Origin: Nitrosococcus watsonii C-113
Lineage (GTDB): Bacteria > Pseudomonadota > Gammaproteobacteria > Nitrosococcales > Nitrosococcaceae
Length of the DNA stretch: 64,000 bases
Assembly: GCF_000143085.1 (NCBI RefSeq)
Contig: NC_014315.1
Span: 3,130,001-3,194,000 of the forward strand
Reading direction: 5' to 3'
This document shows positions 16,161 to 24,219 of the stretch, one piece after another. A program made the position numbers and the translations under genes. How positions within the stretch are numbered: the first letter of the stretch is position 1; each line of letters begins with the position of its first letter. Below the pieces are notes generated by a model. That model saw nothing but the letters and a program-made list of their open reading frames with translations, was not told the origin of the DNA and made no database searches.

Positions 16161-16547
16161 CTGCAATGGACGTTGATGGACAACCGTGTCTGTGTATTGA
16201 TGAAACGAGACCACTTTTCCATCCTTAAACTTCCAGACGTGGGCAAACGGGGCTTTGAAGCTTTTACCCGTAGCCTTGTAGGAGCCGCTGTACTGGCCGA
16301 GCACTACGACGGTGGAACCGTCTGCCACAAACTCGCCAGGCACTGCAGCAAAACCATCCCACTCCTCGCCGAGCTTCATAAAGACATTCTCTAAGATTGC
16401 ATCCGGCCCGATAAAGACGCCACCATAAGGCCCGCCCTCAGCCTCAGTCCAATGCATGTCTGGAGAAAATACTGCCAAAACTGCAGGGATGTCACCACCA
16501 GCAAATGCCTTGTACAAGCTACGTATAACATCTAAATTGTTGCTCAT
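16155..16547 (-). CDS. SnoaL-like / NTF2-fold protein
   Basis: I place the start at ATG 16547 (MSNNLDVIRSLYKAFAGGD) with GGAGC upstream. The longer frame to 16622 runs through attC. The protein has 130 residues, with the SnoaL pattern: an N-terminal helix, VFSPDMHWTEAEGGPYGGVFIGPDAI, then strands ending FAHVWKFKDGKVVSFHQYTDT. The family is a cone-shaped alpha+beta fold used as isomerase, hydrolase or binding domain, so function cannot be set from sequence. It is a cassette gene. Confidence 0.85.
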   Translation of the reverse strand: MSNNLDVIRSLYKAFAGGDIPAVLAVFSPDMHWTEAEGGPYGGVFIGPDAILENVFMKLGEEWDGFAAVPGEFVADGSTVVVLGQYSGSYKATGKSFKAPFAHVWKFKDGKVVSFHQYTDTVVHQRPLQA

Positions 16548-16570
16548 AAGAAGCTCCAGTTGAGAACGAA

Positions 16571-16646
16571 ACCTAACGCTAAAATAAGCGGTGTGCGTAA
16601 GCACGTCCAGTGGATGTCTCAAAAGGACGGAGCATACTTAATTGGC
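16571..16646 (-). other. attC site
   Basis: ACCTAAC (16571-16577) is a good core. The other end near 16640 (ATTGGCT) is weaker. The body has a TGTGCGTAAGCACG hairpin. Confidence 0.6.
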
Positions 16647-16648
16647 TG

Positions 16649-16981
16649 CTATGTGGCGCGAGGTGCGAACATAATAATTGCCATACCCAAAAGCGCCACC
16701 GCAGATCCCACTAAATCCCATGTGGTTGGCCGAATTCCATTGACTACCCATAACCACAGGATCGCCATGACAATATAAACTCCACCATAGGCTGCATAGA
16801 CCCTGCCCGCTGCGGTTAGATGCAGCGACAGCAACCATACGAAAGCCCCCAAACTCAAAGCGCAGGGTACCAAAAGCCAGATTGTTTTGCCTTCCCGAAA
16901 CCAAAGATATGCTAAGTAGCAGCCGACAATCTCCGCTAATGCAGTGATGAGAAACAAGCCAACAGTCTTCAGCTCAGGCAA
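16649..16981 (-). CDS. ynfA: YnfA family (UPF0060) small membrane protein
   Basis: This 110-residue protein has four membrane helices and clear UPF0060 motifs: [46 protein letters not shown] and [28 protein letters not shown]. YnfA is related to small multidrug resistance transporters and has been linked to efflux. Translation appears to start at TTG 16981 behind AAGGAG. It is flanked by attC-like sites, so it is probably a resistance-type cassette. Confidence 0.9.
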   Translation of the reverse strand: MPELKTVGLFLITALAEIVGCYLAYLWFREGKTIWLLVPCALSLGAFVWLLSLHLTAAGRVYAAYGGVYIVMAILWLWVVNGIRPTTWDLVGSAVALLGMAIIMFAPRAT

Positions 16982-17006
16982 AAGAATCGACTCCTTGTCG
17001 ATAACA

Positions 17007-17060
17007 TATAACGACTAAACTAACCAGCGCCGCTTTTAGTAGCGTCCGATCTGGGCATTG
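17007..17060 (-). other. Degenerate attC-like site
   Basis: ATATAAC (17007-17013) and a CTAACCAGCGCCGCTTTTAGTAGCG palindrome resemble attC, but a convincing second core end is not seen. Confidence 0.35.
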
Positions 17061-17112
17061 TCTTCGGTACTAGAAAAATGAACCACACCCCATTCGTAAA
17101 ACTCTCCATATG

Positions 17113-18645
17113 TTAATCGGCTGCGAGGCCAGCATACCGAATACCAGCAAGGTCCGCCATGGACTTCTTCCATGAGGTGATATCATCCGTCTTAAAGTCG
17201 CTCAGCCTGGTGTGGCCACATGCTCGGGCCATGACCTTCATGAGCTCGGTTGACGAGCGAAAGAATCGAGCGAGACGTTCCGCAGCCACATCGACATCGA
17301 GCCGCGCGCGTAGCTCTTCTTTCTGTGTAGCAATGCCCGTTGGGCAATTATTGGTATGGCATATTCGAGCACCCACGCAACCAATAGCTTGAATTGCGCT
17401 ATTGGCTACCGCAATGCCGTCTGCTCCCAAGCACAGCGCTTTGATGAAATCATCCGGTGTACGCAATCCACCCGTAATGATCAAGGTGACATCCTCACGG
17501 CCCGTAGCTTGCAAATGCCGACGAGCACGCGCGAGCGCCGGTATCGTAGGAACAGCTATGTTGTCACGAAACAAAAGTGGGGCTGCACCCGTACCGCCGC
17601 CTCTTCCGTCCAAGATAATGTAATCAGCAGAAGCTTCCAGGGCAAAATCGATGTCTTTTTCGATGTGCTGGGCCGACATCTTGAAACCGATTGGAATCCC
17701 ACCAGATACCTCACGCACATAGTCAGCAAATTCCTTGAAATCATGGGGTACCTTGAGATCCGGAAAAATGGAGGGAGACACCGCGTCTTTCCCGACGGGT
17801 ATACCGCGTACTGAGGCAATCTCCTCGCTGACCTTGACTCCCGGCAGATGCCCACCGGTTCCGGTTTTTGCGGCCTGGCCGGCCTTGAAATGAAACGCTT
17901 GAATACGTGTCAACAGCGACTCGCTATAGCCAAACTTAGCTGATGCGAGCTCAAACATATAACGTGAATTAGCTTGTTGTTCTGCAGGCAGCATACCGCC
18001 CTCGCCAGAAGCGATACCGGTTCCAGCCAACTCCGCACCACGCGCCAACGCAGTTTTGGCTTCTTCCGATAGGGCGCCGAAACTCATATCTGAGACGAAA
18101 AGGGGTAGATCAAGATGCAAGGGCCTTTTTGCATGGGGGCCGATGATAAGCCCTGCATCAACGGGAGCATCCTCTTGCATAGGCGTACGGGCAAGCTGTG
18201 CTGTAAGAATTTGTATATCCCCCCAGTCCGGCAGATGGGAGCGCGGCACACCCATCGCATCCATTTTACCTTGCGGCCCATAGTATTTTAGACCGTGTTT
18301 AGCCAATGAATGAATAAACTCTACCGTTGGTTCTTCTGGCGTATTGACTGGAGCCGGAGATTCCGCTTTGGGTCTCCTATCGGGTATTGCCAGCTCCGTT
18401 ACATCCGGCGGCAAAGTTTTATGCGTCCCATCACAATAGGGAGCATTGCCTGTTTGTTTGCACATGCACAGCCATTCACTGGTCCCTTCCTCAACTGTGA
18501 ACGCAACCGGTTTGATACCGGTCCCAACATGGGAGCCATCACAAAACGGTTGTTGCTTCGATCTCCCACAAGCACACCAATAGTATTCGCCCGGTTCCGA
18601 ATTCACCTGTTTCGGAACACGAGCCGCTATCTTTGCTTTCGCCAT
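17113..18645 (-). CDS. FMN-binding glutamate synthase-like protein with two N-terminal CDGSH iron-sulfur domains
   Basis: I place the start at ATG 18645 (MAKAKIAARVPKQV) behind GGTGGAG. Two CDGSH-type motifs come first (CACGRSKQQPFCDGSH at about residue 21 and CMCKQTGNAPYCDGTH at about 58), each binding a 2Fe-2S cluster. The rest (about 100-510) is a GltB-type TIM barrel: SDMSFGALSEEAKTALARGAEL, SGEGGMLPAEQ, GFKMSAQHIEKD, ILDGRGGGTGAAP, CHTNNCPTGIATQ. It lacks the glutaminase domain, so it is not full glutamate synthase. It may be an oxidoreductase fed by the CDGSH clusters. This is long for a cassette, and it may be a chromosomal or imported gene between cassette groups. Confidence 0.88.
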   Translation of the reverse strand: MAKAKIAARVPKQVNSEPGEYYWCACGRSKQQPFCDGSHVGTGIKPVAFTVEEGTSEWLCMCKQTGNAPYCDGTHKTLPPDVTELAIPDRRPKAESPAPVNTPEEPTVEFIHSLAKHGLKYYGPQGKMDAMGVPRSHLPDWGDIQILTAQLARTPMQEDAPVDAGLIIGPHAKRPLHLDLPLFVSDMSFGALSEEAKTALARGAELAGTGIASGEGGMLPAEQQANSRYMFELASAKFGYSESLLTRIQAFHFKAGQAAKTGTGGHLPGVKVSEEIASVRGIPVGKDAVSPSIFPDLKVPHDFKEFADYVREVSGGIPIGFKMSAQHIEKDIDFALEASADYIILDGRGGGTGAAPLLFRDNIAVPTIPALARARRHLQATGREDVTLIITGGLRTPDDFIKALCLGADGIAVANSAIQAIGCVGARICHTNNCPTGIATQKEELRARLDVDVAAERLARFFRSSTELMKVMARACGHTRLSDFKTDDITSWKKSMADLAGIRYAGLAAD

Positions 18646-19092
18646 TATCTCCACCTGTACGTCTTGAATACTTTTCCGTATGATACCAGCCATAAGCGGA
18701 CCGCCTCTAGCGGCTCCGTTTGATGGTATTGTTAACAGACTACCGCTTAAAATACTTGCCAAATGCCGCAGTCGCCAGAACGTTGTTCTTAAATTCACTC
18801 GGTGAAAAGTCCTGGACTAACGAAATAAGTCCAGCTTGGTGATCCACCAACAGCAAAGCAGCGTCGTCCTTGGAAAGTCGATTTTATTTGAATGATGAAG
18901 CCATAGTTGAATCCCCCTAGTTGTGAGATCCGGGCCAGATCTCGAGTAATGCCCAACCCTCTAGCAATGAAGGGACGTATGATTTGGACTTTTCTTGAGC
19001 AAACCGAAGTTCTTTCTTGACAGCCTTTGTGCTAGTTCCGGAAGATTTTCAAAGCATCTCCCAATCCGTGAAGTTATTTTATCCATTGATAG

Positions 19093-19224
19093 CTATTTTA
19101 AGTTCCCCTTTACCTTTTCAGGCATCGCTTCCTCAACTAGGAAGTAAAGCCTACCAGCATTCGCATCGGTCTCGATCTGCTTGCTCCCTTCCTTCCAAAT
19201 TTTTTCAGACAACCATTTCCTAGT
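19093..19224 (-). pseudogene. Short coding relic, possible antitoxin tail
   Basis: The 18799-19233 gap holds no intact gene. One minus-strand frame reads NTRKWLSEKIWKEG and then AGRLYFLVEEAMPEKVKGNLK before a stop at 19093. The phrase resembles the C-terminal end of small antitoxin-like proteins (x-LDFLVEEAL-x). No start or upstream part can be found, so it is best seen as decayed cassette remains. Confidence 0.35.
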
Positions 19225-19233
19225 GTTTTTATT

Positions 19234-19947
19234 TCATTTTGAATTCACTCTAGTTGTGCCATTTTCGACTTTTCTGATCTTCAGCATCTGATTCCCTCCC
19301 CGCTGGAATTCATAGGGCACTCTGACCTGCATCACCTCGTACCCCTCAGCCCGAAAATGCTCCACCACCGGTTCTACATGGGGAGAGGGTGTGGCACCTA
19401 GTTGGAGCAGCGGGAATATCCTTGTTTCTCCGCACACGCGGCACAACTCTGAGATAGTATCGATGTGGAACTTGCCATCTAAGTGGTCACTATAGAGAAA
19501 CAAGAAGTGCGAGGACAGGGCGAGGCCGAAACTGCCGTCAGCGAAATTCAAGTCTGGAGCGGAGCCCCGAAGGTATCTCCCATCAGCCCTGCCTTGTGGG
19601 TAATCCGAAAGAAAGTCCTGCATCGCCGCCATTCGGACTTTTCCCAGTTCATTAACGGAGCGGATAGGGTCCCAAACGAACTCATCTTCGTTCTGACGTA
19701 TTTGCTCCATGACGATATCAAACGTCTCGTCTACTCGCCGACTGATCTCATCCGCGCCGAATGCGTAGAGAGGATCCACAGAGACAACCGTGCCCCCACG
19801 CCTTGTCAATTCCGCGTTGAAGCTGGCTGGATCGTCACCACACCCAAGAATCGGTCTGGTGAGATCCTCTTCCGAAAGTGCAAACATTCCCACGTATTCT
19901 TGAAACGTACGGCCCCAAGGCATAATCTCCTTCAGTTTAAATGCCAT
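19234..19947 (-). CDS. SAM-dependent methyltransferase-like protein, cassette-borne
   Basis: This 237-residue protein fits a Rossmann methyltransferase: PILGCGDDPASFNAEL (a variant of the glycine-rich motif I), VVSVDPLYAFGADE (acidic end of strand 2), then LNFADGSFGLALSSHFLFLYSDHLD (motif IV to V, typical of methyltransferase type 11). The substrate is unknown. The attC at 19986-20043 lies upstream, so it is a cassette gene; its own downstream attC was not found. Start is ATG 19947. Confidence 0.72.
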   Translation of the reverse strand: MAFKLKEIMPWGRTFQEYVGMFALSEEDLTRPILGCGDDPASFNAELTRRGGTVVSVDPLYAFGADEISRRVDETFDIVMEQIRQNEDEFVWDPIRSVNELGKVRMAAMQDFLSDYPQGRADGRYLRGSAPDLNFADGSFGLALSSHFLFLYSDHLDGKFHIDTISELCRVCGETRIFPLLQLGATPSPHVEPVVEHFRAEGYEVMQVRVPYEFQRGGNQMLKIRKVENGTTRVNSK

Positions 19948-19985
19948 CCCTTATTTTATTCATTAACACTTCTCCGGAAGAAGGC

Positions 19986-20043
19986 GGCTAACGCCGGAAT
20001 TCAGCGTTGCGCGTAGCACATCCACTGTAGCGACTTGTTAGTG
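19986..20043 (-). other. attC site
   Basis: GGCTAAC (19986-19992) and GTTAGTG (20037-20043) flank a GCCGGAATTCAGCG / ATCCACTGTAGCG palindrome around a GCGCGTAGC loop. Confidence 0.72.
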
Positions 20044-20083
20044 CTTCTTCTGCTGTGCACGTACTCATCGGACAGTTACCTAA

Positions 20084-20350
20084 TCATTTAAGGTGTTCGG
20101 CGACATCGTAGAGGGTAGTAATAGCCTTGGTCATGGCACGTTCTTACAGCTTCCGAGTAAGGCGCAAGGCCGTCTTGATATCACTGGCCTGTGAATGCTT
20201 GTCACCTCCAGCTAGTAAAATAATGACCTTTTTGACTTGCTTTTTGTAGTACGCCCAATAGCCGGATCTGTAATCAATCCGCAACACCTTCCACCTACAA
20301 GCTTAACATCTCTATATCGAGCGACTATTGAAGCCTTCAATGGTATGTAG
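20084..20350 (-). pseudogene. RelE/HigB-like addiction toxin and antitoxin stub, decayed
   Basis: A minus-strand frame gives VLRIDYRSGYWAYYKK and VIILLAGGDKHSQASDIKTA, then LRLTRKL and a stop at 20144. That is the C-terminal half of 'addiction module killer' proteins (Gp49/RelE-like). The N-terminal half is missing or scrambled, with stops upstream. Immediately after, MTKAITTLYDVAEHLK (20084-20134) is the start of the partner antitoxin, cut off by a stop after 16 codons. Both halves of the pair are thus broken. It lies in a cassette between attC sites. Confidence 0.7.
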
Positions 20351-20440
20351 TAACATTTTTATTTACACCGAAATATCGGGTGGATCACAATGGCCCGGGA
20401 AACCGGCCCCGAATACGATGCAGAAGATAGGTGGGCAGTT

Positions 20441-20722
20441 ATGAGCAAGCGCTTCCTGAGGTGGGCTGAGACTTGGATCGAGGAAAACATCCCTCCCGGC
20501 GCCAATACCGACATCGAGAGCCACAAAGCGCGGGCAAAGCGGCTGATGGAGAAAATGTTTGCCGAGGCGGCCGCAGCGAACTTCTCAGACTTCGAGACCG
20601 AGGAGGAGTGGGAGCGCATAGCGCCCCAGGTTCTGGCCGCGGTCTCGGACGAGACCGATTTCGACTACGATGCCTTTACGCTCAAGTATCTACTGGCTCA
20701 GGAAACTGAAGACGGCGACTGA
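20441..20722 (+). CDS. Small acidic protein, DUF768-like, opposite strand to cassettes
   Basis: This protein has about 93 residues from ATG 20441 (MSKRFLRWAETWIEENIP); a longer frame starts at 20390. The pattern of Phe-Leu-x-x-Trp near the N-terminus, a central Arg/Lys-rich helix (HKARAKRLMEKMFAEAAAANFS) and Glu-rich C-terminus resembles the DUF768 family known from rhizobia. Function is unknown. It is the only plausible plus-strand gene in cassette block 2 and is GC-richer than its neighbours. It could be an inverted cassette or an independent insertion. Confidence 0.5.
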   Translation: MSKRFLRWAETWIEENIPPGANTDIESHKARAKRLMEKMFAEAAAANFSDFETEEEWERIAPQVLAAVSDETDFDYDAFTLKYLLAQETEDGD

Positions 20723-20847
20723 GACCCGCCATCCAACTCACTCACACCGGCTCACCAACGTACTTAAGTATGGCCCATAGAAAACTTGAATCAATGGGGA
20801 TCTGACCCCATTTTTTCAACTGGCAAGGTAGCTCGTCCTATTTTTGT

Positions 20848-20938
20848 GCATAACGCCTTGCATCAGGGGCGCATTTGTAGCGAAGGCGAAGCGAAAGAGG
20901 CACGGCCGGGCCGGAACATCCTTGAGCACTTGTTATGC
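20848..20938 (-). other. attC site
   Basis: GCATAAC (20848-20854) and GTTATGC (20932-20938) are perfect inverted cores. The 91-base site has a long GC-rich body with a GGCCGGGCCGG segment. The repeat GTAGCGAAGGCGAAGCG lies within it. Confidence 0.78.
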
Positions 20939-21120
20939 TATTTGCTGTCCTTCAAAGAGAAGCCGAGAAGATAACGTGTCACGTTCCACTACAAGTCTAA
21001 TGCCCAGTCAAGTCGCGATCTAGTAGATTGATGATATTCCAAGAAGATCCATCCCCCTTCAACTAAACGACGAATAACATTTCGTTCTTTCCTGCTAAAT
21101 TTTCGCCTTGTTATCCTGAA
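20939..21120 (-). other. Short cassette, possible small ORF of about 40 codons
   Basis: Between two attC sites, a minus-strand frame runs to a stop at 20989 and reads TRRKFSRKERNVIRRLVEGGW, then IFLEYHQSTRSRLDWALDL. It is open from about 21114, but no ATG, GTG or TTG leads it in frame. An ATG exists one frame away at the cassette boundary, suggesting a frameshift or a cassette-fusion start. Function is unknown. Confidence 0.35.
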
Positions 21121-21197
21121 ACATAACGCTTATCTTAACCGGCCGACTTTGGAGCGTTAGCGGAAAAGCCGGCCCGAATCGAAGCTTGTTGTTATGC
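21121..21197 (-). other. attC site
   Basis: ACATAAC (21121-21127) and GTTATGC (21191-21197) flank arms TTAACCGGCCGACTTTGGAGCG and AGCGGAAAAGCCGGCCCG, nearly the same as in the attC at 7937-8012 of block 1. Confidence 0.82.
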
Positions 21198-21199
21198 AA

Positions 21200-21418
21200 T
21201 TACTGATGCGCCACTGGACGAAGTTCGTAGATACGGCCATATCGAGAGGCCGCATCCAAGTTGCCTTGCCGAAGTGTATCTCGTACAGCGTCCAGTTTGT
21301 ATGCATCCTCGACGCTCAAATAGGGGGACCATTCCGTTTCGTCCTCAATCAGCGTCACTGCTACCTCCACCACATATTTTCCTTCATGCACGTACTTCGT
21401 CTTCATACGCCGTGTCAT
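21200..21418 (-). CDS. Small protein, likely antitoxin-like partner, unknown family
   Basis: This protein has about 72 residues from ATG 21418 (MTRRMKTKYVHEGKYVVEV), with GAGGCGG upstream and inside the preceding gene's end. The core is LIEDETEWSPYLSVEDAYKLDAVRDTLRQGNLDAASRYGRIYEL (residues about 23-66). I recall near-identical small proteins in many cassette and genomic TA-like pairs, usually second in a two-gene operon. DNA binding is not evident, and the antitoxin role is inferred from the arrangement. Confidence 0.6.
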   Translation of the reverse strand: MTRRMKTKYVHEGKYVVEVAVTLIEDETEWSPYLSVEDAYKLDAVRDTLRQGNLDAASRYGRIYELRPVAHQ

Positions 21419-21420
21419 AA

Positions 21421-21549
21421 TCACCGCCTCTTCGTGAATGCTTTGTTCCATCGCTCAGGGTCTGGCCTATAAGCAGTGACCAAGACCACAGGCTTGTCAT
21501 AGCCCCTCGGGATTCTCCATACAACATAAATAATGAATTCGCTCACCAT
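21421..21549 (-). CDS. Short toxin-like partner, apparently reduced to its C-terminal half
   Basis: The open frame extends to 21669, but its first 40 codons are translated attC (21587-21667). The real start is probably ATG 21549, or GTG 21546, behind GGAGG. The product has about 42 residues: MVSEFIIYVVWRIPRGYDKP and VVLVTAYRPDPERWNKAFTKRR. The VVWRIPRGYDKPVVLVTAY strands look like the second half of a RelE/BrnT-like toxin. It may be a truncated toxin cut when the cassette formed, or a naturally short protein. It is 2 bases from the downstream gene. Confidence 0.5.
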   Translation of the reverse strand: MVSEFIIYVVWRIPRGYDKPVVLVTAYRPDPERWNKAFTKRR

Positions 21550-21586
21550 ACCCTCCGGTTCTGCCAACGCGGTGAACACTGCATAA

Positions 21587-21667
21587 TGCCTTACATCACT
21601 GGCAGCGATAAGCAAAGCGAGGAACGAGCGTTGCTTATCGCTATCCAAGTGAATGTGACTGTTAGGC
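21587..21667 (-). other. attC site with a perfect central hairpin
   Basis: GCCTTAC (21587-21593) and GTTAGGC (21661-21667) enclose a perfect inverted repeat GCGATAAGCAA / TTGCTTATCGC with a 15-base loop. It overlaps the end of the DUF2157-like gene. Confidence 0.72.
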
Positions 21668-22576
21668 ATTTTCTTTCATTTTTGAATTTATACTCCGGAG
21701 CCCCACTGCAAATGCCAAAGCAAGTAAGCCAGCCACAAGCACGGCTCCTGGGGAAGCTCCTAAATGCTCAAACCATTGGGTATAAAAATGAATACCACCA
21801 AAAGCAGCAACCGTATTCAAAACCCACCTGCGGCTACCCTTCCATGACCATATTGCAGTTGCCAATAAAGCTAGAGCCCAGAGAAAAGAAAAGACGGTAT
21901 CTGATATAAGGACTTCTCTTGCCTCAGAACGCTCACCCCAAAGAGAACCCACCCAAAAACCGAAATTGACAAAGAATACTCCTGCTCTTGCCGATGCAAT
22001 TGCAATCTTTTCATATTCAGCTGAAAGTTTCTTAGATAAGTGATAAAGGCCGATTGCTAACAGGCTAAATAGAATAACTGTAATAGTCGGCTCTTGAATT
22101 ACCAGGAAGTAACTCGCATGAAAATAACCGGTTCTTGCCCCGATACTGGCAGATAACATTAATGTAGCGAGAACAGCCAACAAAGTGCTTCTGGCAAAGA
22201 TTGCTGCCACAGTAAATATTGCTGTCACAGATAGAATGGATAAGAAACTGCCTTTGAATTCGGTTACGACTCCACCACCTGTCATCAGTGCTCCAACCAA
22301 GATACAAATATTGGAAAGAACCCTCCATTGCTCCCAGCCGCTACGCAGTAATGCCAAACCGGCGATAAGGATGAATAATCCAATTACAATTGCAGTTGTT
22401 GGTGCCGGAAGAAGGGCAAGAGAGGCCCCACTAACAGCAATAACGCTCAATCCAATCAATATATTAAAAGCCAGTGATCTCGTGGATTTCGCAGCTAGCT
22501 CACTAAGCTTGTTGTACTCAATCTGAGTAATCTCTCCTTCACTGAGTAATTGATCTAGATCTAACGTTACTTTCAT
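21662..22576 (-). CDS. Multi-helix membrane protein, DUF2157-like
   Basis: This 304-residue protein begins MKVTLDLDQLLSEGEITQIEYNKLSELAAKS, a short cytoplasmic region typical of DUF2157 proteins, followed by about nine hydrophobic helices from residue 36 to the end. The function of the family is unknown. It is unusually long for cassette cargo. It starts at ATG 22576, just after the attC at 22593, and ends inside the attC at 21587-21667. Confidence 0.65.
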   Translation of the reverse strand: MKVTLDLDQLLSEGEITQIEYNKLSELAAKSTRSLAFNILIGLSVIAVSGASLALLPAPTTAIVIGLFILIAGLALLRSGWEQWRVLSNICILVGALMTGGGVVTEFKGSFLSILSVTAIFTVAAIFARSTLLAVLATLMLSASIGARTGYFHASYFLVIQEPTITVILFSLLAIGLYHLSKKLSAEYEKIAIASARAGVFFVNFGFWVGSLWGERSEAREVLISDTVFSFLWALALLATAIWSWKGSRRWVLNTVAAFGGIHFYTQWFEHLGASPGAVLVAGLLALAFAVGLRSINSKMKENA

Positions 22577-22592
22577 CAGAAGTCCTTTTTAT

Positions 22593-22665
22593 GCCTAACA
22601 CCTGAGCTCACCTGCCGCTATGGAGCGCCAGCGGAATAGCAATCAGGTGGAGCGCCTTATTAGGT
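22593..22665 (-). other. attC site
   Basis: GCCTAAC (22593-22599) and ATTAGGT (22659-22665) flank CCTGAGCTCACCTGCCGCTATGG and a CAGCGGAATAGCAATCAGGTGGAGCG arm. It is nearly identical to the attC at 25730-25802. Confidence 0.82.
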
Positions 22666-23077
22666 TGATTTACAGTCATTTTGGTAGATCCCGCATCGCT
22701 GCTTTCCACAGCGGCTCTTTCATTTCCAGATGCTGCTTCCACTCTTGCTTAAGCGTCTTGCGCCACTTGAGATAGGCGGGAATGGACGGGATCAGAGGTG
22801 TATGGGCAAGCTCGAAGTGTATTCCCGTAAACGGATCATCAAAAAACACTGCGTAGTAGCCGGGCGTGTAGGTAGGGTATTCTGTTGGCGCATCGGTAAC
22901 ATTGACATCGTTTGCCAACAGAAATTCTTGGTGGAAGCGGTCTACTTCACGACGATTTCTTGCCCATAGCGCAAGATGATGGATCCCCGGCTTTTTATCG
23001 GCATGTCGAACGATCTCGCCGCCTGCGGCAGGCTGAATACCGATGTAACTGTGAAAGAATGGGAACCGCGCCATGTA

Positions 23078-23979
23078 TAGTTATTTCATTTAATTATGGG
23101 ACATGTTATGCTTTAGCATGACTTATTCACTTGATTTGAGAGAGGCCGCGCTCTCGTACATAAAAAACGGCGGCAGTAAGGTTGAAGCATCCCGTCTTTT
23201 TGGTTTTTCCCGCTCTACTCTATACAGATGGCTTGATATGGAAGATTTAACCCCGAAAATTCATGGTTCGAGAGATCGCAAGATTGATAAAGAGGCTTTA
23301 AAGAAACATGTTAAGGACCATCCCGATATGTTCTTGCATGAGCGTGCTGAGATTTTTGGCGTTGCTGTGAGCGGAATGCACTATGCGCTCAAGCGCTTGG
23401 GCATCGTAAAAAAAAGAGCGCGGGTATAGCGAGCGCTGTACTATGAAAAGGCAGGAGTATTTGGAAAAGCTCCGCGCCGAGCATCGCATGAGGGGCTTTA
23501 AGAACCTGATTTACATTGATGAGACTGGCTTTGATGCGCCTTGCTATAGAGATATGGGCTGGGTAACAAAGGGGCAAAAAATTCTTGGTCTTGTGAGCGG
23601 AAAACGCAAGCGCAGAACCAATCTGATCATGGCGCAACGTCACAATGCATCGGGACGTCAGAAAAAATGGCTGGCTCCCATCCTTTTTGAAGGCTCATGT
23701 ACAGCAGCTCTTGTGGAAACATGGATTGAGCGATGCCTGATGAAAAAGCTGGATGAACCCACCATCATCGTCATGGATAACGCCAGCTTCCACAAGCATA
23801 AACGTATTCAGAAGTTCGTGGCGCCGGCTTATCACATGGTCATACCATTGCCGCCTTACTCGCCAGACTTTAACCCCATAGAAAAAACATTCGGCGCCAT
23901 GAAAAAAAGGAGAAAATCCATCCCTCAAAACACAACAATCGACCAACTTATATTGTCTTATAATTCAATGAAATGACTA
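23078..23979 (+). mobile_element. IS630-family insertion sequence, about 902 bp
   Basis: The ends are imperfect inverted repeats of about 26 bases: TAGTTATTTCATTTAATTAT at the left and, reversed, TAGTCATTTCATTGAATTAT at the right. They are flanked by TA on both sides (23076-23077 and 23980-23981), the target duplication of the IS630/Tc1-mariner group. The element contains the transposase in two frames. It interrupts the VOC cassette gene in the opposite orientation. Confidence 0.9.
23118..23976 (+). CDS. IS630-family transposase in two overlapping frames
   Basis: The first part (from ATG 23118, MTYSLDLREAALSYIKNGGS) carries the helix-turn-helix (KVEASRLFGFSRSTLYRW) and ends at a stop at 23429. 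The second part carries the DDE catalytic domain: YIDETGFDA, MDNASFHKH and PPYSPDFNPIEKTFG give the D-D-E residues. The frames join near 23412-23427, where a run of eight A and then CGGGTAT occurs. A +1 shift there gives KRAR-YSER and so on. This may be programmed frameshifting, as seen in some IS630 elements, or a one-base insertion that has inactivated it. Confidence 0.82.
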
Positions 23980-24143
23980 TAATAGATGGAACGATACCCC
24001 ATATCGAGCGTCCAGAAACTCTTATATCCAAGCCATCCAAACATCTTGTCAAAGAAAGCAATCGACTCGTTGTAGTCGAGTACCGACAGCTCAACATGAT
24101 TAATGCCCTTCCATCTCATTCGATACTCTCCCTTTCTGTAACC

Positions 24144-24219
24144 ACCTAACGCCTAAGCTGAAGGACGTTTTGCCGTACGCCAGCGCGGTAAAATGTCCCG
24201 CTCAAGCGCTTTGTTATGT
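24144..24219 (-). other. attC site of the reverse transcriptase cassette
   Basis: ACCTAAC (24144-24150) and GTTATGT (24213-24219) flank a GCCTAAGCTGAAGGACGTTTTGCCG / GCGGTAAAATGTCCCGCTCAAGCG palindrome. The RT frame reads through it and stops in the distal core. Confidence 0.82.

Larger units (their letters stand above)
22676..24119 (-). pseudogene. VOC (glyoxalase/bleomycin resistance) protein gene split by an IS630-type element
   Basis: The N-terminal piece runs from ATG 24119 (MRWKGINHVELSVLDYNESIAFF ... YRSIYY) to 23982. The C-terminal piece resumes at 23077 (MARFPFFHSYIGIQPA) to a stop at 22676. Removing the insertion with one TA copy rejoins the frame exactly as SIYYMARFPF. The rebuilt protein of about 180 residues is a VOC-superfamily protein: NHVELSVLDY at the start, HHLALWARNRREVDRFHQE in the second module and a GIHFELAH metal-ligand strand. 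Such proteins include dioxygenases and antibiotic-binding proteins. It is a cassette gene flanked by attC at 22593 and 24144. Confidence 0.88.

Noticed and set aside
19483-20016. Plus-strand frame of 177 codons
   Set aside because: It is antisense to the methyltransferase-like gene and extends into attC; no recognisable domain.
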